DNA of 25,870 bases, from the NCBI GenBank assembly GCA_013694495.1, contig JACDCH010000506.1:1-25870 (forward strand), given 5' to 3'. This DNA is from Acidimicrobiia bacterium. Its GTDB lineage: Bacteria; Actinomycetota; Acidimicrobiia; Acidimicrobiales; JACDCH01. A program made the translations under genes and the position numbers. The notes below the pieces were generated by a model. That model did no database searches. It was given only the letters and a program-made list of their open reading frames with translations, and was not told the origin of the DNA. Each line of letters begins with the position of its first letter. Position 1 is the first letter of the stretch. This document shows positions 13,675 to 20,819 of the stretch, piece by piece.

Positions 13675-15318
13675 ATGGCCCCGCCCGACATCCCGGCTGC
13701 GAAGCGCGCCGGCCTCCCCGTCGACATCGAGCGCCTCGCCACGGAGGGCGACGGCTGGCTGACGCCGGAGGAGCGCTACGCCCTGAAGACCTACGGCGTC
13801 TGCGCCCAGGAGCAGGAGCACGTCTTCATGGTCCGGGTGCGCGTGCCGGGCGGTGTGCTCCCGACCGAGCAGGCCCGTGCGGTGGCCCGCCTGGGCCGGC
13901 GCGACGGGAGCGACTGGCTCCACCTCACCACCCGCCAGAACCTCGAGCTGCACTGGGTCGAGGACGTGCGCGTGCCCCGCCTGCTGGCCGACCTCCAGCG
14001 GGCCGGCCTGTCCACCCGGTCGGCGTGCGGGCACACGATGCGCAACGTCATGTCGTCCGAGGACGCCGGCGTCGCCCTCGACGAGCCCTTCGACTGCCTG
14101 CCCGACGCCCGAGCGGTGAGCGACGCGCTGCTGGCCCGCTCCGCCGAGCTCAACTCCTCGATGCCGAGCCGGATCAACATCGCCTTCGGCGGCTCGCCCC
14201 GCTGCCGGGAGGACGCGCTGATCAACGACGCCGGCTTCGTCTCCGTGGTGATCGACGGCGAGGCGGGCTACGAGCTGTGGGCGGGCGGGAGCCTCGGCAA
14301 GGCGCCCAGCCTGTCGGTGCAGCTCTCGCCGTTCGTCCGCCGGGCCGACGTCCTCGCCGCGGCCGAGGCCCTGGTCGACGTGTTCGTGGCCCACGGCTCG
14401 TTCGACACGCCGGCCAAGGGGCGGATGAAGTTCGTCGTCTCCGCCCTCGGACCGGCCGTGTTCCGGGCCGCGTGGGACCAGGCCTTCGCCGCCGCTCGCG
14501 CCCGTCCCCACCCGGAGCCGGTGGCCGTCGGCGTGCTCGGCGCGGGCGACAGGGTGGCCATCCTCGAGCGCATCCCCACCGGCGGCTGGTCGGTGGGCGT
14601 GCGCCCGCAGCGCACGCCCGGGCTGGCCTCGGTGACGATCGACATCCCGCTGGGCGACACGAACGCGAGCGAGCTCAACCTCATCGCCGACCTGGCCGAC
14701 CGCTACGGCGACGGGCACCTCGTGCTCGGCCGCGACCAGGACGTCATCCTGCGCAACGTCGCGGTCGAGGCCGTCGAGGCGATCCGCGCCGCCATCGCCC
14801 CCCGGGGCCTCACGTTCCTGGGCGAGGGCCATGCCGCCCGGGTGCGGGCGTGCACCGGCTCGGCGGTCTGCGCCCTCGGCGTCTCGGCCGCGCCCGACGC
14901 CGGGCGGTCGCTGCTCTCGAGCGCCGGGCTGGCCCGCAACACGTCCCTGCGGGTCCACGTGTCCGGGTGCCCGAACTCCTGCGCCCAGCACCAGGCGGGC
15001 GACGTCGGGCTGGCCGGCACAAAGGTGCGGATCGGCGGCCGCGTCCGCACCGGCTACCACGTCTTCCTGGGTGCCGCCCTCGACGAGCCGCGCGTCGGGG
15101 AGGTCGTCGGCCGGGTCGCCGACGAGGACGTCGTCGCCGCCACCGACGCCATCGTCGGGCTGTGGGAGGCGTTGCGCCGGGGCCACGAGCGCCTCGGCGA
15201 CACCGTCGCCCGCATCGGCCACGACGCCTTCGCCGCCCACCTCGAGGCCGTCATGGCCGACCGCTGGGCGTCCGGGCCCGAGCCCGACGCCGTGCCCGCC
15301 CCCGCTTTCACCCCCTGA
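13675..15318 (+). CDS. nirA: Assimilatory nitrite (or sulfite) reductase, siroheme and 4Fe-4S
   Basis: 547 residues, the normal size for the ferredoxin-dependent NirA/SirA type. It catalyses six-electron reduction of nitrite to ammonium, or sulfite to sulfide, in the cytoplasm. The two half-repeats are visible: an N-terminal NiR/SiR half-domain with WLHLTTRQNLELHWV near 80-95, and the second after about 330. The siroheme/4Fe-4S ligands are Cys393-X5-Cys399 (CTGSAVC) and Cys432-X3-Cys436 (CPNSC). Nitrite is favoured over sulfite because the next gene is a formate/nitrite transporter and the convergent one an NnaR-like regulator, with no sulfur genes nearby. No nitrate reductase or ferredoxin gene is in the window. 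The start at 13675 is chosen from the -10 hexamer and the family N-terminus. Confidence 0.88.
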   Translation: MAPPDIPAAKRAGLPVDIERLATEGDGWLTPEERYALKTYGVCAQEQEHVFMVRVRVPGGVLPTEQARAVARLGRRDGSDWLHLTTRQNLELHWVEDVRVPRLLADLQRAGLSTRSACGHTMRNVMSSEDAGVALDEPFDCLPDARAVSDALLARSAELNSSMPSRINIAFGGSPRCREDALINDAGFVSVVIDGEAGYELWAGGSLGKAPSLSVQLSPFVRRADVLAAAEALVDVFVAHGSFDTPAKGRMKFVVSALGPAVFRAAWDQAFAAARARPHPEPVAVGVLGAGDRVAILERIPTGGWSVGVRPQRTPGLASVTIDIPLGDTNASELNLIADLADRYGDGHLVLGRDQDVILRNVAVEAVEAIRAAIAPRGLTFLGEGHAARVRACTGSAVCALGVSAAPDAGRSLLSSAGLARNTSLRVHVSGCPNSCAQHQAGDVGLAGTKVRIGGRVRTGYHVFLGAALDEPRVGEVVGRVADEDVVAATDAIVGLWEALRRGHERLGDTVARIGHDAFAAHLEAVMADRWASGPEPDAVPAPAFTP

Positions 15319-15340
15319 CCCCGACCCGAAACCCCTGACC

Positions 15341-15347
15341 GGAGGAG
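15341..15347 (+). promoter_or_regulatory. Ribosome binding site of the FNT transporter gene
   Basis: GGAGGAG, 5 nt before the ATG at 15353. The strong Shine-Dalgarno sequence contrasts with the leaderless-type starts nearby and marks this as an internal operon gene 34 bp after nirA. Confidence 0.75.
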
Positions 15348-15352
15348 AACCC

Positions 15353-16249
15353 ATGCCCATCCCCATCCCCGAAGCGATCGCCGAGGCGGGCGACGTGGCC
15401 GCGGCCAAGTCGACACAGGTGCGGTCGCTCGGCCGCTACCTGCTGTCCGCTCTGCTCGGCGGCGCGTACGTCGGCGTCGCCGTGGTGCTCCTCATCACCG
15501 TGAGCGCCCCCCTCGCCGCCGCAGGCTCGCCCTTTGCCAAGCTCGTGCAGGGCGGGGTGTTCGGGATCGCCCTGATCCTCGTCGTGTTCGCCGGCGCCGA
15601 GCTGTTCACCGGCAACGCCATGGTGATGCTGCAGGGCCTGGCCACCCGGCGGGTGCGGTCCCGCGACCTCGCGGCGGTGTGGGGTGCGTCGTTGTTCGGC
15701 AACCTCGTCGGCTCGCTGGGCTTCGCCGCTCTCGTGCACGGTGGCGGCACGCTCGGCACCGGTCCGGCGGCCGAGCTCGTCGGCACGATCACCACGGCCA
15801 AGGCCGCCACCGCCGGCCCGCAGCTCTTCTGGCGGGCGGTGCTCTGCAACCTGCTCGTGTGCCTGGCGCTGTGGATGGCCTCTCGCACCCGGAGCGAGGT
15901 GGCCAAGATCATGGTGCTCTGGTTCGCCCTGCTCGCCTTCATCGGCAGCGGCTTCGAGCACTCGATCGCCAACATGACGATCCTCGGCCTCGGCGTGCTG
16001 CAGGGCACCGTGGAATGGGCCGACTTCGGCCGCAACCTCCTGTGGACGATCCCCGGCAACGTGGTCGGCGGCGGGCTCATCGTCGGCCTCGGCTACGCCT
16101 GGATCGGCCGGGCCGCCCCCGCCCCCGCCGCCACGGCGGTCGCCGCCGACCCCGAACCGGCGCTCGCCTACGCCCCGGCTGCCCCCTCCGGTTCGGCGCC
16201 CGAGCTCGAGCTGGCGCTGGCGACGAGCAGCTACCCGACGAGCGCGTAG
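15353..16249 (+). CDS. Formate/nitrite transporter family protein (NirC-like)
   Basis: 298 residues with about six membrane segments, as in the pentameric FNT channels that pass nitrite, formate or hydrosulfide. Family hallmarks are the AELFTGNAMVML loop near residues 83-94 and the GFEHSIANM motif with the central His203. Because it follows nirA in the same operon, nitrite import is the most likely role, with nitrite export for detoxification as an alternative. After the last membrane segment the protein carries an unusual Ala/Pro-rich, low-complexity tail of about 45 residues (from APAPAATAVAAD onward). The last 19 bp overlap the 3' end of the convergent regulator gene. Confidence 0.9.
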   Translation: MPIPIPEAIAEAGDVAAAKSTQVRSLGRYLLSALLGGAYVGVAVVLLITVSAPLAAAGSPFAKLVQGGVFGIALILVVFAGAELFTGNAMVMLQGLATRRVRSRDLAAVWGASLFGNLVGSLGFAALVHGGGTLGTGPAAELVGTITTAKAATAGPQLFWRAVLCNLLVCLALWMASRTRSEVAKIMVLWFALLAFIGSGFEHSIANMTILGLGVLQGTVEWADFGRNLLWTIPGNVVGGGLIVGLGYAWIGRAAPAPAATAVAADPEPALAYAPAAPSGSAPELELALATSSYPTSA

Positions 16250-17346
16250 CCCCGCCGGGGCACCGTCCGCAGCCCTTCGCCGGCGGCCCCGAGCCGCCGG
16301 CGGAGGCGCGCCACGGTCACCTCCACCGCGTGAGGGTCGCCGTCGGGGCCGTAGAGGTGGGCCAGGAGCGCGTCCTTGGGCACGGGCACGCCGGGCCGGG
16401 CGGCGAGGAGGGTGAGCACCTCCCGCTCGCGCCGGGTCAGCACCACCCGCTCGGTGCCCACGACGGCCAGGGCACCCTGGACCACGACGTCGCAGCCCGC
16501 CAGCCGGAAGTGCACGGCGCGACCGTCGAAGTGGCGGGCCAGCGCGTGCACCATCGCCCCGAGGCGGGCGGTGCGGGGCACGACGACCGCCGTCATGCCC
16601 TCGGCCTGGGCCCGCTCGGCGCACACCGGCCCGACGCAGGCGGCGACGACGGGCCCCGAGAGGGCGGCGACGGCAGCGGCCCGGCGGTCGAGGTCGTCGG
16701 CGATCCGCAGGAAGTTGGCCAGGGCCGGCGAGGACGTGAAGGTGACGGCGTCGACGCGGCCGCCAGAGACGTCCTCGACGAGGCGTTGGGCGGGCAGCAG
16801 GTCGTCGGGCAGCACCCATCGGTACACGGGCACGTCGACCACGTCGGCGCCCCGGGCGGCGAGGGCCTCGGCGACGAAGGGTCGCTCGTCGCCGTCGCGC
16901 TGCACGGCGATGCGGACGCCGTCGAGCGCCTCCCGTGCCAGCTCCTGCACCACCTCGGTGCTGCGCTCCGACGGAGCGCTCCATGAAGCGGCGAGGCCGA
17001 CGGTGAGCCCGGCGCCGGCCGCCTTCGGGCCGCGGGCCAGGATCCTGGCCCGGGTCAGGCAGGCGAGCAGCGCCTCGTCGAGGTCCCACGACTCCGCTGC
17101 CGCCAACCAGCCCCGGGTGCCGAGGCCGGTGAGCAGCACCACGATCGCCGGCGGATCGGCGATCAGCGCCTCGGTCGCCGTCCGTACCTCTCGGTGGTTC
17201 GTGAGCGGGATCGTTCGGATGGTGGCGGCGTGGACGGCGGTGGCCCCCCGGCGCTGGAGGAGCTCGATCTGCTCCTCGGCCCGGCGATCGGCGGTGACGC
17301 CGACGGTGAACCCGTCGAGCGGCGCGAGCGACACCGGCGCGGCCAT
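16231..17346 (-). CDS. nnaR: HemD-domain / winged-helix transcriptional regulator (NnaR-like)
   Basis: 371 residues. Residues about 10-255 resemble uroporphyrinogen-III synthase (FTVGVTADRRAEEQIELLQRRGA; VVLLTGLG; DAVTFTSSPALANFL). Residues about 285-370 form an OmpR/PhoB-type winged helix (VLTRREREVLTLLAARPG...AVEVTVARLRRRLG...LRTVPRRGYALVG). This fusion is known in actinobacteria as NnaR, which activates nitrate/nitrite assimilation genes in Streptomyces and Mycobacterium. Its position convergent with nirA and an FNT gene fits that. Whether the HemD part still makes uroporphyrinogen III for siroheme or only senses a ligand is not visible. The ATG at 17346 is preceded by a weak -10-like CACACT 7 nt upstream and a GlnR-like box. 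The stop lies inside the FNT gene. Confidence 0.85.
   Translation of the reverse strand: MAAPVSLAPLDGFTVGVTADRRAEEQIELLQRRGATAVHAATIRTIPLTNHREVRTATEALIADPPAIVVLLTGLGTRGWLAAAESWDLDEALLACLTRARILARGPKAAGAGLTVGLAASWSAPSERSTEVVQELAREALDGVRIAVQRDGDERPFVAEALAARGADVVDVPVYRWVLPDDLLPAQRLVEDVSGGRVDAVTFTSSPALANFLRIADDLDRRAAAVAALSGPVVAACVGPVCAERAQAEGMTAVVVPRTARLGAMVHALARHFDGRAVHFRLAGCDVVVQGALAVVGTERVVLTRREREVLTLLAARPGVPVPKDALLAHLYGPDGDPHAVEVTVARLRRRLGAAGEGLRTVPRRGYALVG
16249..16261 (+). terminator. Small hairpin at the end of the nirA-FNT operon
   Basis: Perfect GCCCC-GCC-GGGGC hairpin (5-bp stem, 3-nt loop) starting at the last base of the FNT stop codon. It is short and has no U-tract, so a terminator role is tentative. 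On the other strand it is coding sequence of nnaR. Confidence 0.3.
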
Positions 17347-17369
17347 ACCGGCGAGTGTGATCGCTGGTG

Positions 17370-17396
17370 GTTACGGCGAGGTTTCCTGCGCCTGAC
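17370..17396 (-). promoter_or_regulatory. Candidate GlnR-type nitrogen operator upstream of nnaR
   Basis: Read on the minus strand: GTCAG-n6-GAAAC-n6-GTAAC, close to the a1-b1-a2 part of the known GlnR box (gTnAc-n6-GaAAc-n6-GtnAC). It ends 23 nt before the nnaR ATG, almost the same distance as the box before nirA (22 nt). It could bind GlnR or NnaR itself. Confidence 0.5.
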
Positions 17397-17449
17397 CACA
17401 ACGCGGGCGACCCGGCAGCAGGGCGGCGGGGACGGTGACGCGCCAGCCG

Positions 17450-17455
17450 TATCGT
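17450..17455 (+). promoter_or_regulatory. Putative -10 element (TATCGT) of the LLM oxidoreductase gene
   Basis: TANNNT hexamer 7 nt before the ATG at 17463. No Shine-Dalgarno sequence is present. Confidence 0.45.
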
Positions 17456-17462
17456 CGCCGGC

Positions 17463-18371
17463 ATGCGCTTCTCGGTGTGGCCCAGCCTGGCGAACCCCTG
17501 GTCCGACGTGCTCGCCGCGGCGCAGCACGCCGAGGCCACCGGCTGGGACGGCGTGTACGTGGCCGACCACTTCATGGGCGACGCCGGTGGTCCCGTCCCC
17601 GTCGAGACGCCGACGCTCGAGGCCACCGCCGTGCTGGCCGCCCTGGCCGGCCTCACCGAGCGCGTGCGCCTCGCCCCGCTCGTGCTGGGGATCACCTACC
17701 GGCACCCAGCGGTGCTGGCGAAGTGGGTCGCCACCACCGACCACCTGAGCGGTGGGCGGCTCCTGCTCGGCGTCGGCGCCGGCTGGCAGGAGAACGAGCA
17801 CGAGCAGTACGGCATCGCCCTCGGCCCGCCGGGGGAGCGGATCACCCGGTTCGAGGAGGCGCTTCGCATCCTGCGCGGCCTGCTCGACGAGCCGACCACC
17901 ACCGTCGAGGGCGAGCACTACACGGTGCGCGACGCCATCGCCGAGCCGAAGCCGGTGCAGCCGAAGCTGCCGATCCTCGTGGGCGGCAAGGGCGACCGGA
18001 TGCTGGGCGCCGTCGCCCGCCACGCCGACGAGTGGAACATGTGGTCGAGCCCCGTGCAGCTCGCCGAGCGGCGGGCCGTCCTCGACCAGCGCTGCGAGAA
18101 GCACGGCCGCGACCCCGGCTCGATCGCCACCTCGACGCAGGCCCTCACGTTCGTGCTGCCCGACAACGGCAAGGCCGACGACCTCGCCGCACGCGTCGCG
18201 CCCCGGCCGGCCATCGCCGGCACCCCGGAGCGCATCGCCGAGATCGTCGGCCGCTACGCCGAGGTCGGCGTCGACGAGCTCATCGTCCCCGACTTCACGC
18301 TCGGCACCGGGAGCCGGCGGGCCGACGCCCTCGACGCCATCATCGAGCGCGTGGCGCCGCAGTTCCGGTAG
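17463..18371 (+). CDS. LLM-class flavin/F420-dependent oxidoreductase
   Basis: 302 residues of the luciferase-like monooxygenase TIM-barrel superfamily, soluble, using F420 or FMN. Family features are the N-terminal strand RFSVWPSLANPWSDVLAAAQHAEATGWDGVYVADHF (residues 2-37), RLAPLVLGITYRHPAVLAKWVATTDHLSGGRLLLGVGAGW (near 69-108), and the C-terminal GTPERIAEIVGRYAEVGVDELIVPDF. The pattern resembles the F420-dependent subgroup common in actinobacteria, but cofactor and substrate are inferred. It is divergent from nnaR across 116 bp and is followed after 44 bp by an aldo/keto reductase, which has its own -10-like element. Confidence 0.9.
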   Translation: MRFSVWPSLANPWSDVLAAAQHAEATGWDGVYVADHFMGDAGGPVPVETPTLEATAVLAALAGLTERVRLAPLVLGITYRHPAVLAKWVATTDHLSGGRLLLGVGAGWQENEHEQYGIALGPPGERITRFEEALRILRGLLDEPTTTVEGEHYTVRDAIAEPKPVQPKLPILVGGKGDRMLGAVARHADEWNMWSSPVQLAERRAVLDQRCEKHGRDPGSIATSTQALTFVLPDNGKADDLAARVAPRPAIAGTPERIAEIVGRYAEVGVDELIVPDFTLGTGSRRADALDAIIERVAPQFR

Positions 18372-18381
18372 GGGGATCCCG

Positions 18382-18404
18382 GGGCGGCGGTAGGTTCGCC
18401 GCCC
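18382..18404 (+). promoter_or_regulatory. Putative promoter (-10 TAGGTT) inside an 8-bp inverted repeat
   Basis: GGGCGGCG (18382-18389) and CGCCGCCC (18397-18404) form a perfect inverted repeat whose loop contains TAGGTT (18391-18396). It ends directly at an ATG (18405) that is out of frame with the aldo/keto reductase, whose ATG is 11 nt further on. Confidence 0.45.
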
Positions 18405-18415
18405 ATGTCCACGCG

Positions 18416-19378
18416 ATGCCCTACCGGCGCCTCGGTCGCTCCGGCCTGAAGGTGAGCGCGCTCTCCTTCGGGTCGTGGGTGTCGTTCGACAACCAGCTCG
18501 ACACCGGCGCCGCCGGCGAGTGCCTGGCGGCGGCGTGGGACGCAGGCGTCAACTTCTTCGACAACGCCGAGTCCTACGCCGGGGGCCGGGCCGAGCAGAT
18601 CATGGGCGAGGCCATCGCCGGACTGGGGTGGGCGCGGGAGACCTACGTCGTGTCCACCAAGGTGTTCTGGGGCCTGACCGAGGGCGTGAACACGAAGAAC
18701 ACGCTGAACCGCAAGTACCTGCTGCACGCCATCGACGGCTGCCTCGAGCGCTTCGGGCTCGACTTCGTCGACCTCCTCTACTGCCACCGGCCCGATCCGG
18801 AGACGCCCGTCGAGGAGACGGTGTGGGCCATGTCCGACATCGTCAGCGCCGGCAAGGCCCTCTACTGGGGCACGTCCGAGTGGTCGGCCGACGAGATCCG
18901 CGCCGCGTGGGACGTCGCCGAGCGCCACCATCTGCACAAGCCCGTCGTCGAGCAGCCGCAGTACAACCTGTTCGAGCGGCGCCGGGTCGAGACGGAGTAC
19001 ACCCGGCTCTACGACGACATCGGCCTCGGCCTGACCACGTGGAGCCCGCTGGCGTCGGGGCTCCTGACCGGCAAGTACCTCGACGGCGCCCCCGCAGGGA
19101 GCCGGGCGAACCTCCCCGGCTACGAGTGGCTGGCCGACGCGCTCACCGACGAGCGCCGCAACGGCCAGGTGCGCGCCCTGCAGGCCGTGGCCGAACGCCT
19201 CGGCTGCACGCTGGCCCAGCTGGCCATCGCCTGGTGCGCGTCGAACCCACACGTGTCGTCGGTGATCACCGGCGCCAGCCGGCCCGAGCAGGTCGTCGAG
19301 AACATGGCCGCCCTCGACGTGCTCGCCGAGCTGACCCCGGACGTGAAGGCGGAGGTCGAGGACCTCGTCCCCCGCTGA
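18416..19378 (+). CDS. Aldo/keto reductase (Kv-beta-like)
   Basis: 320 residues, NADPH-dependent TIM-barrel oxidoreductase. The catalytic tetrad of the family is present: Asp49 and Tyr54 (FFDNAESYAGG), Lys82 (VVSTKVFWG) and His124 (DLLYCHRPDPETPVEETV). The sequence pattern, including NRKYLLHAIDGCLERFGLDFVD, TTWSPLASGLLTGKY and the C-terminal SSVITGASRPEQVVENMAALD cofactor loop, resembles the potassium-channel beta-subunit branch of AKRs, whose bacterial members reduce aldehydes. The physiological substrate is unknown. MPYRRLGRSGLKVS is the usual AKR beginning, which fixes the ATG at 18416 despite the nearer ATG at 18405 in another frame. The stop overlaps the start of tesB (TGATG). Confidence 0.92.
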   Translation: MPYRRLGRSGLKVSALSFGSWVSFDNQLDTGAAGECLAAAWDAGVNFFDNAESYAGGRAEQIMGEAIAGLGWARETYVVSTKVFWGLTEGVNTKNTLNRKYLLHAIDGCLERFGLDFVDLLYCHRPDPETPVEETVWAMSDIVSAGKALYWGTSEWSADEIRAAWDVAERHHLHKPVVEQPQYNLFERRRVETEYTRLYDDIGLGLTTWSPLASGLLTGKYLDGAPAGSRANLPGYEWLADALTDERRNGQVRALQAVAERLGCTLAQLAIAWCASNPHVSSVITGASRPEQVVENMAALDVLAELTPDVKAEVEDLVPR

Positions 19379-20169
19379 TGGACATCGCCCGGGTCCTCGC
19401 CCTCGAACCTCACGGGCCCGACACGTTCGTCGGCGCCGGCCCCCGCTACGAGTGGGGCGGGCTGTACGGCGGCCAGATCGTGGCCCAGGCGCTGCGGGCC
19501 GCGGCCTCCACGGTGGCCGACGGCTTCCGCCCCCATTCGCTGCGGGCCTACTTCATCCGGCCCGGCGACCACGCCGAGCCGGTGCGCTACGAAGTCGACC
19601 GACCCCGCGACGGGCGATCGTTCTGCACCCGCCGGGTCATCGCCCGCCAGGCCGTCGGCGCCATCCTCAACCTCGAGGCGAGCTTCCACGTCGGCGAGTC
19701 CTCGGCCGAGGTGCAGACGGAGGTGCTCGAGCCGGTCCCGGACCCCGGTGAGCTGGAGGACACCTCGAGCATCTCGCTGTTCGAGCGGCGCAAGGTCGCC
19801 GGCACGGACCCCCGGGGGCGGGTGCGGGCCTGGTTCCGCATGAGGACGGCGCTGGGTGACGACCCACTGGCCCAGGCCTGCAGCCTGGCCTACATGTCCG
19901 ACGACCTCCCCACCGACGCGGTCATGCGGGCCCATCCCATCGGCCGGCTGCCGCAGGACGAGGTCTTCGAGCACACGTTCACGGCCAGCCTCGACCACAC
20001 CATCTGGTTCCACCGACCGTTGCGCACGGAGGAGTGGCATCTCCACGACTTCTCGTGCCACGGCTTCACGGCCGGCCGGGGGCTCGCCATCGGCCAGGTG
20101 TTCCGGCCCGACGGGGCCCACGTGGCGACGGTGGCCCAGGAGGTCCTGCTGCGCGACAAGCGCAAGTAG
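19378..20169 (+). CDS. tesB: Acyl-CoA thioesterase II
   Basis: 263 residues with the double-hotdog fold. It hydrolyses medium- and long-chain acyl-CoA to free acid and CoA. The N-terminal hotdog has YEWGGLYGGQIVAQALRAA and the RPHSLRAYFIRPGD strand. The C-terminal hotdog has SLDHTIWFHRP, with Asp206 matching the catalytic Asp of the E. coli enzyme, then WHLHDFSCHGFTAGRGLAIGQVF and a VATVAQEVLLR end. The ATG at 19378 overlaps the aldo/keto reductase stop (TGATG), so the two are probably translationally coupled. The stop codon is also the first part of a TAGGGT promoter-like hexamer for the next gene. Confidence 0.94.
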   Translation: MDIARVLALEPHGPDTFVGAGPRYEWGGLYGGQIVAQALRAAASTVADGFRPHSLRAYFIRPGDHAEPVRYEVDRPRDGRSFCTRRVIARQAVGAILNLEASFHVGESSAEVQTEVLEPVPDPGELEDTSSISLFERRKVAGTDPRGRVRAWFRMRTALGDDPLAQACSLAYMSDDLPTDAVMRAHPIGRLPQDEVFEHTFTASLDHTIWFHRPLRTEEWHLHDFSCHGFTAGRGLAIGQVFRPDGAHVATVAQEVLLRDKRK

Positions 20170-20172
20170 GGT
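20167..20172 (+). promoter_or_regulatory. Putative -10 element (TAGGGT) of the flavodoxin-like gene
   Basis: TANNNT hexamer that includes the tesB stop codon and ends 7 nt before the GTG at 20180, the same spacing seen at other leaderless-type starts here. Confidence 0.4.
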
Positions 20173-20179
20173 CCCGGCG

Positions 20180-20605
20180 GTGCGAGCCGTCGTGATCTAC
20201 GAGAGCCTCACCGGCAACACCCGCAAGGTGGCCGACCTGGTGGCGGCCGGGCTCACGGAGGCCGGCCACCCCACCGTCGCCTGTCCGGTCACGATGATCG
20301 ACTACGCCGCCCTGCACGAGGCCGAGCTCGTGGTCGTCGGTGGCTGGACTGACGGGTTGTTCTTCGTCGCCCAGCGCCCCGGCCGCCTCGGTCGGTTGAA
20401 GAAGATCCCGGCGATCGCCGGCAAGCGGGCCCTCTGCTACGCCACGTACGCCCTCGACGCCGGCCGGGTGCTGGAGAAGCTCATCGCCGTCGTCGAGTCG
20501 AAGGGCGCGGTGGTGGAGGGCGGCATGACCATCCGCCGCGACCGCCTCGAGCAAGGCGCAGCCGATCTCGTCGATCGCGTGCTGGCCAACGTCGTCAGCG
20601 CCTGA
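20180..20605 (+). CDS. Flavodoxin-like protein
   Basis: 141 residues. The FMN phosphate-binding loop of flavodoxins is present at the N-terminus (VVIYESLTGNTRKVADLVAAGL), followed by the second strand (TVACPVTMIDYAALHEAELVVVGGWTDGLFF, about residues 32-62) and a C-terminal helix. The W-T-D-G segment after VVGG stands where flavodoxins hold the 50s loop around FMN. It is probably a small redox carrier or FMN protein. Whether it feeds the nearby oxidoreductases or nitrite reductase is unknown. GTG at 20180 is selected because MRAVVIYES is the natural beginning of the first beta strand, and no other start gives it. The end lies against a lipoprotein-signal-encoding stretch in another frame. Confidence 0.85.
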   Translation: MRAVVIYESLTGNTRKVADLVAAGLTEAGHPTVACPVTMIDYAALHEAELVVVGGWTDGLFFVAQRPGRLGRLKKIPAIAGKRALCYATYALDAGRVLEKLIAVVESKGAVVEGGMTIRRDRLEQGAADLVDRVLANVVSA

Positions 20606-20606
20606 G

Positions 20607-20819
20607 CGGCCCGGTCGACGGCGTCGCCGCTGGGCGCTCGCCTTCGCCGCGGCGGCCCTCCTCGCTGCCGCGTGCGGCGGGGACGACGCTCCGACGGCCG
20701 GCGCACCGACCACGGGGCCATCGACCACGTCCTCGCTGCTGCCGCCGTCGTCGCCGCCGGCGACCTCCACCACCGCGCCCACCTCCACCACGGCCCCGGC
20801 CACCACGACCACGGCGCCG
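20607..20819 (+). other. In-frame lipoprotein signal peptide and linker without a canonical start codon
   Basis: In the frame of the M15 peptidase this stretch encodes a basic n-region (five Arg), a hydrophobic core (WALAFAAAALLAAAC), a lipobox-like Cys (codon 20673-20675) and a Thr/Pro/Ser-rich linker typical of actinobacterial lipoproteins. The frame is open back to the TGA at 20526-20528, yet has no ATG, GTG or TTG before the GTG at 20820. Either initiation is non-canonical or a base is wrong. Confidence 0.6.

Noticed and set aside
13297..17695. Long minus-strand open frames (703 and 795 codons) over nirA, the FNT gene and beyond
   Set aside because: Caused by high GC and few stop codons; the products are low-complexity and lie opposite well-supported genes.
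20602..20620. Programmed +1 frameshift at the flavodoxin stop joining it to the lipoprotein frame
   Set aside because: The GCC TGA G context has no slippery CUU or internal Shine-Dalgarno as in prfB, and the fusion would bury the signal peptide inside a protein.
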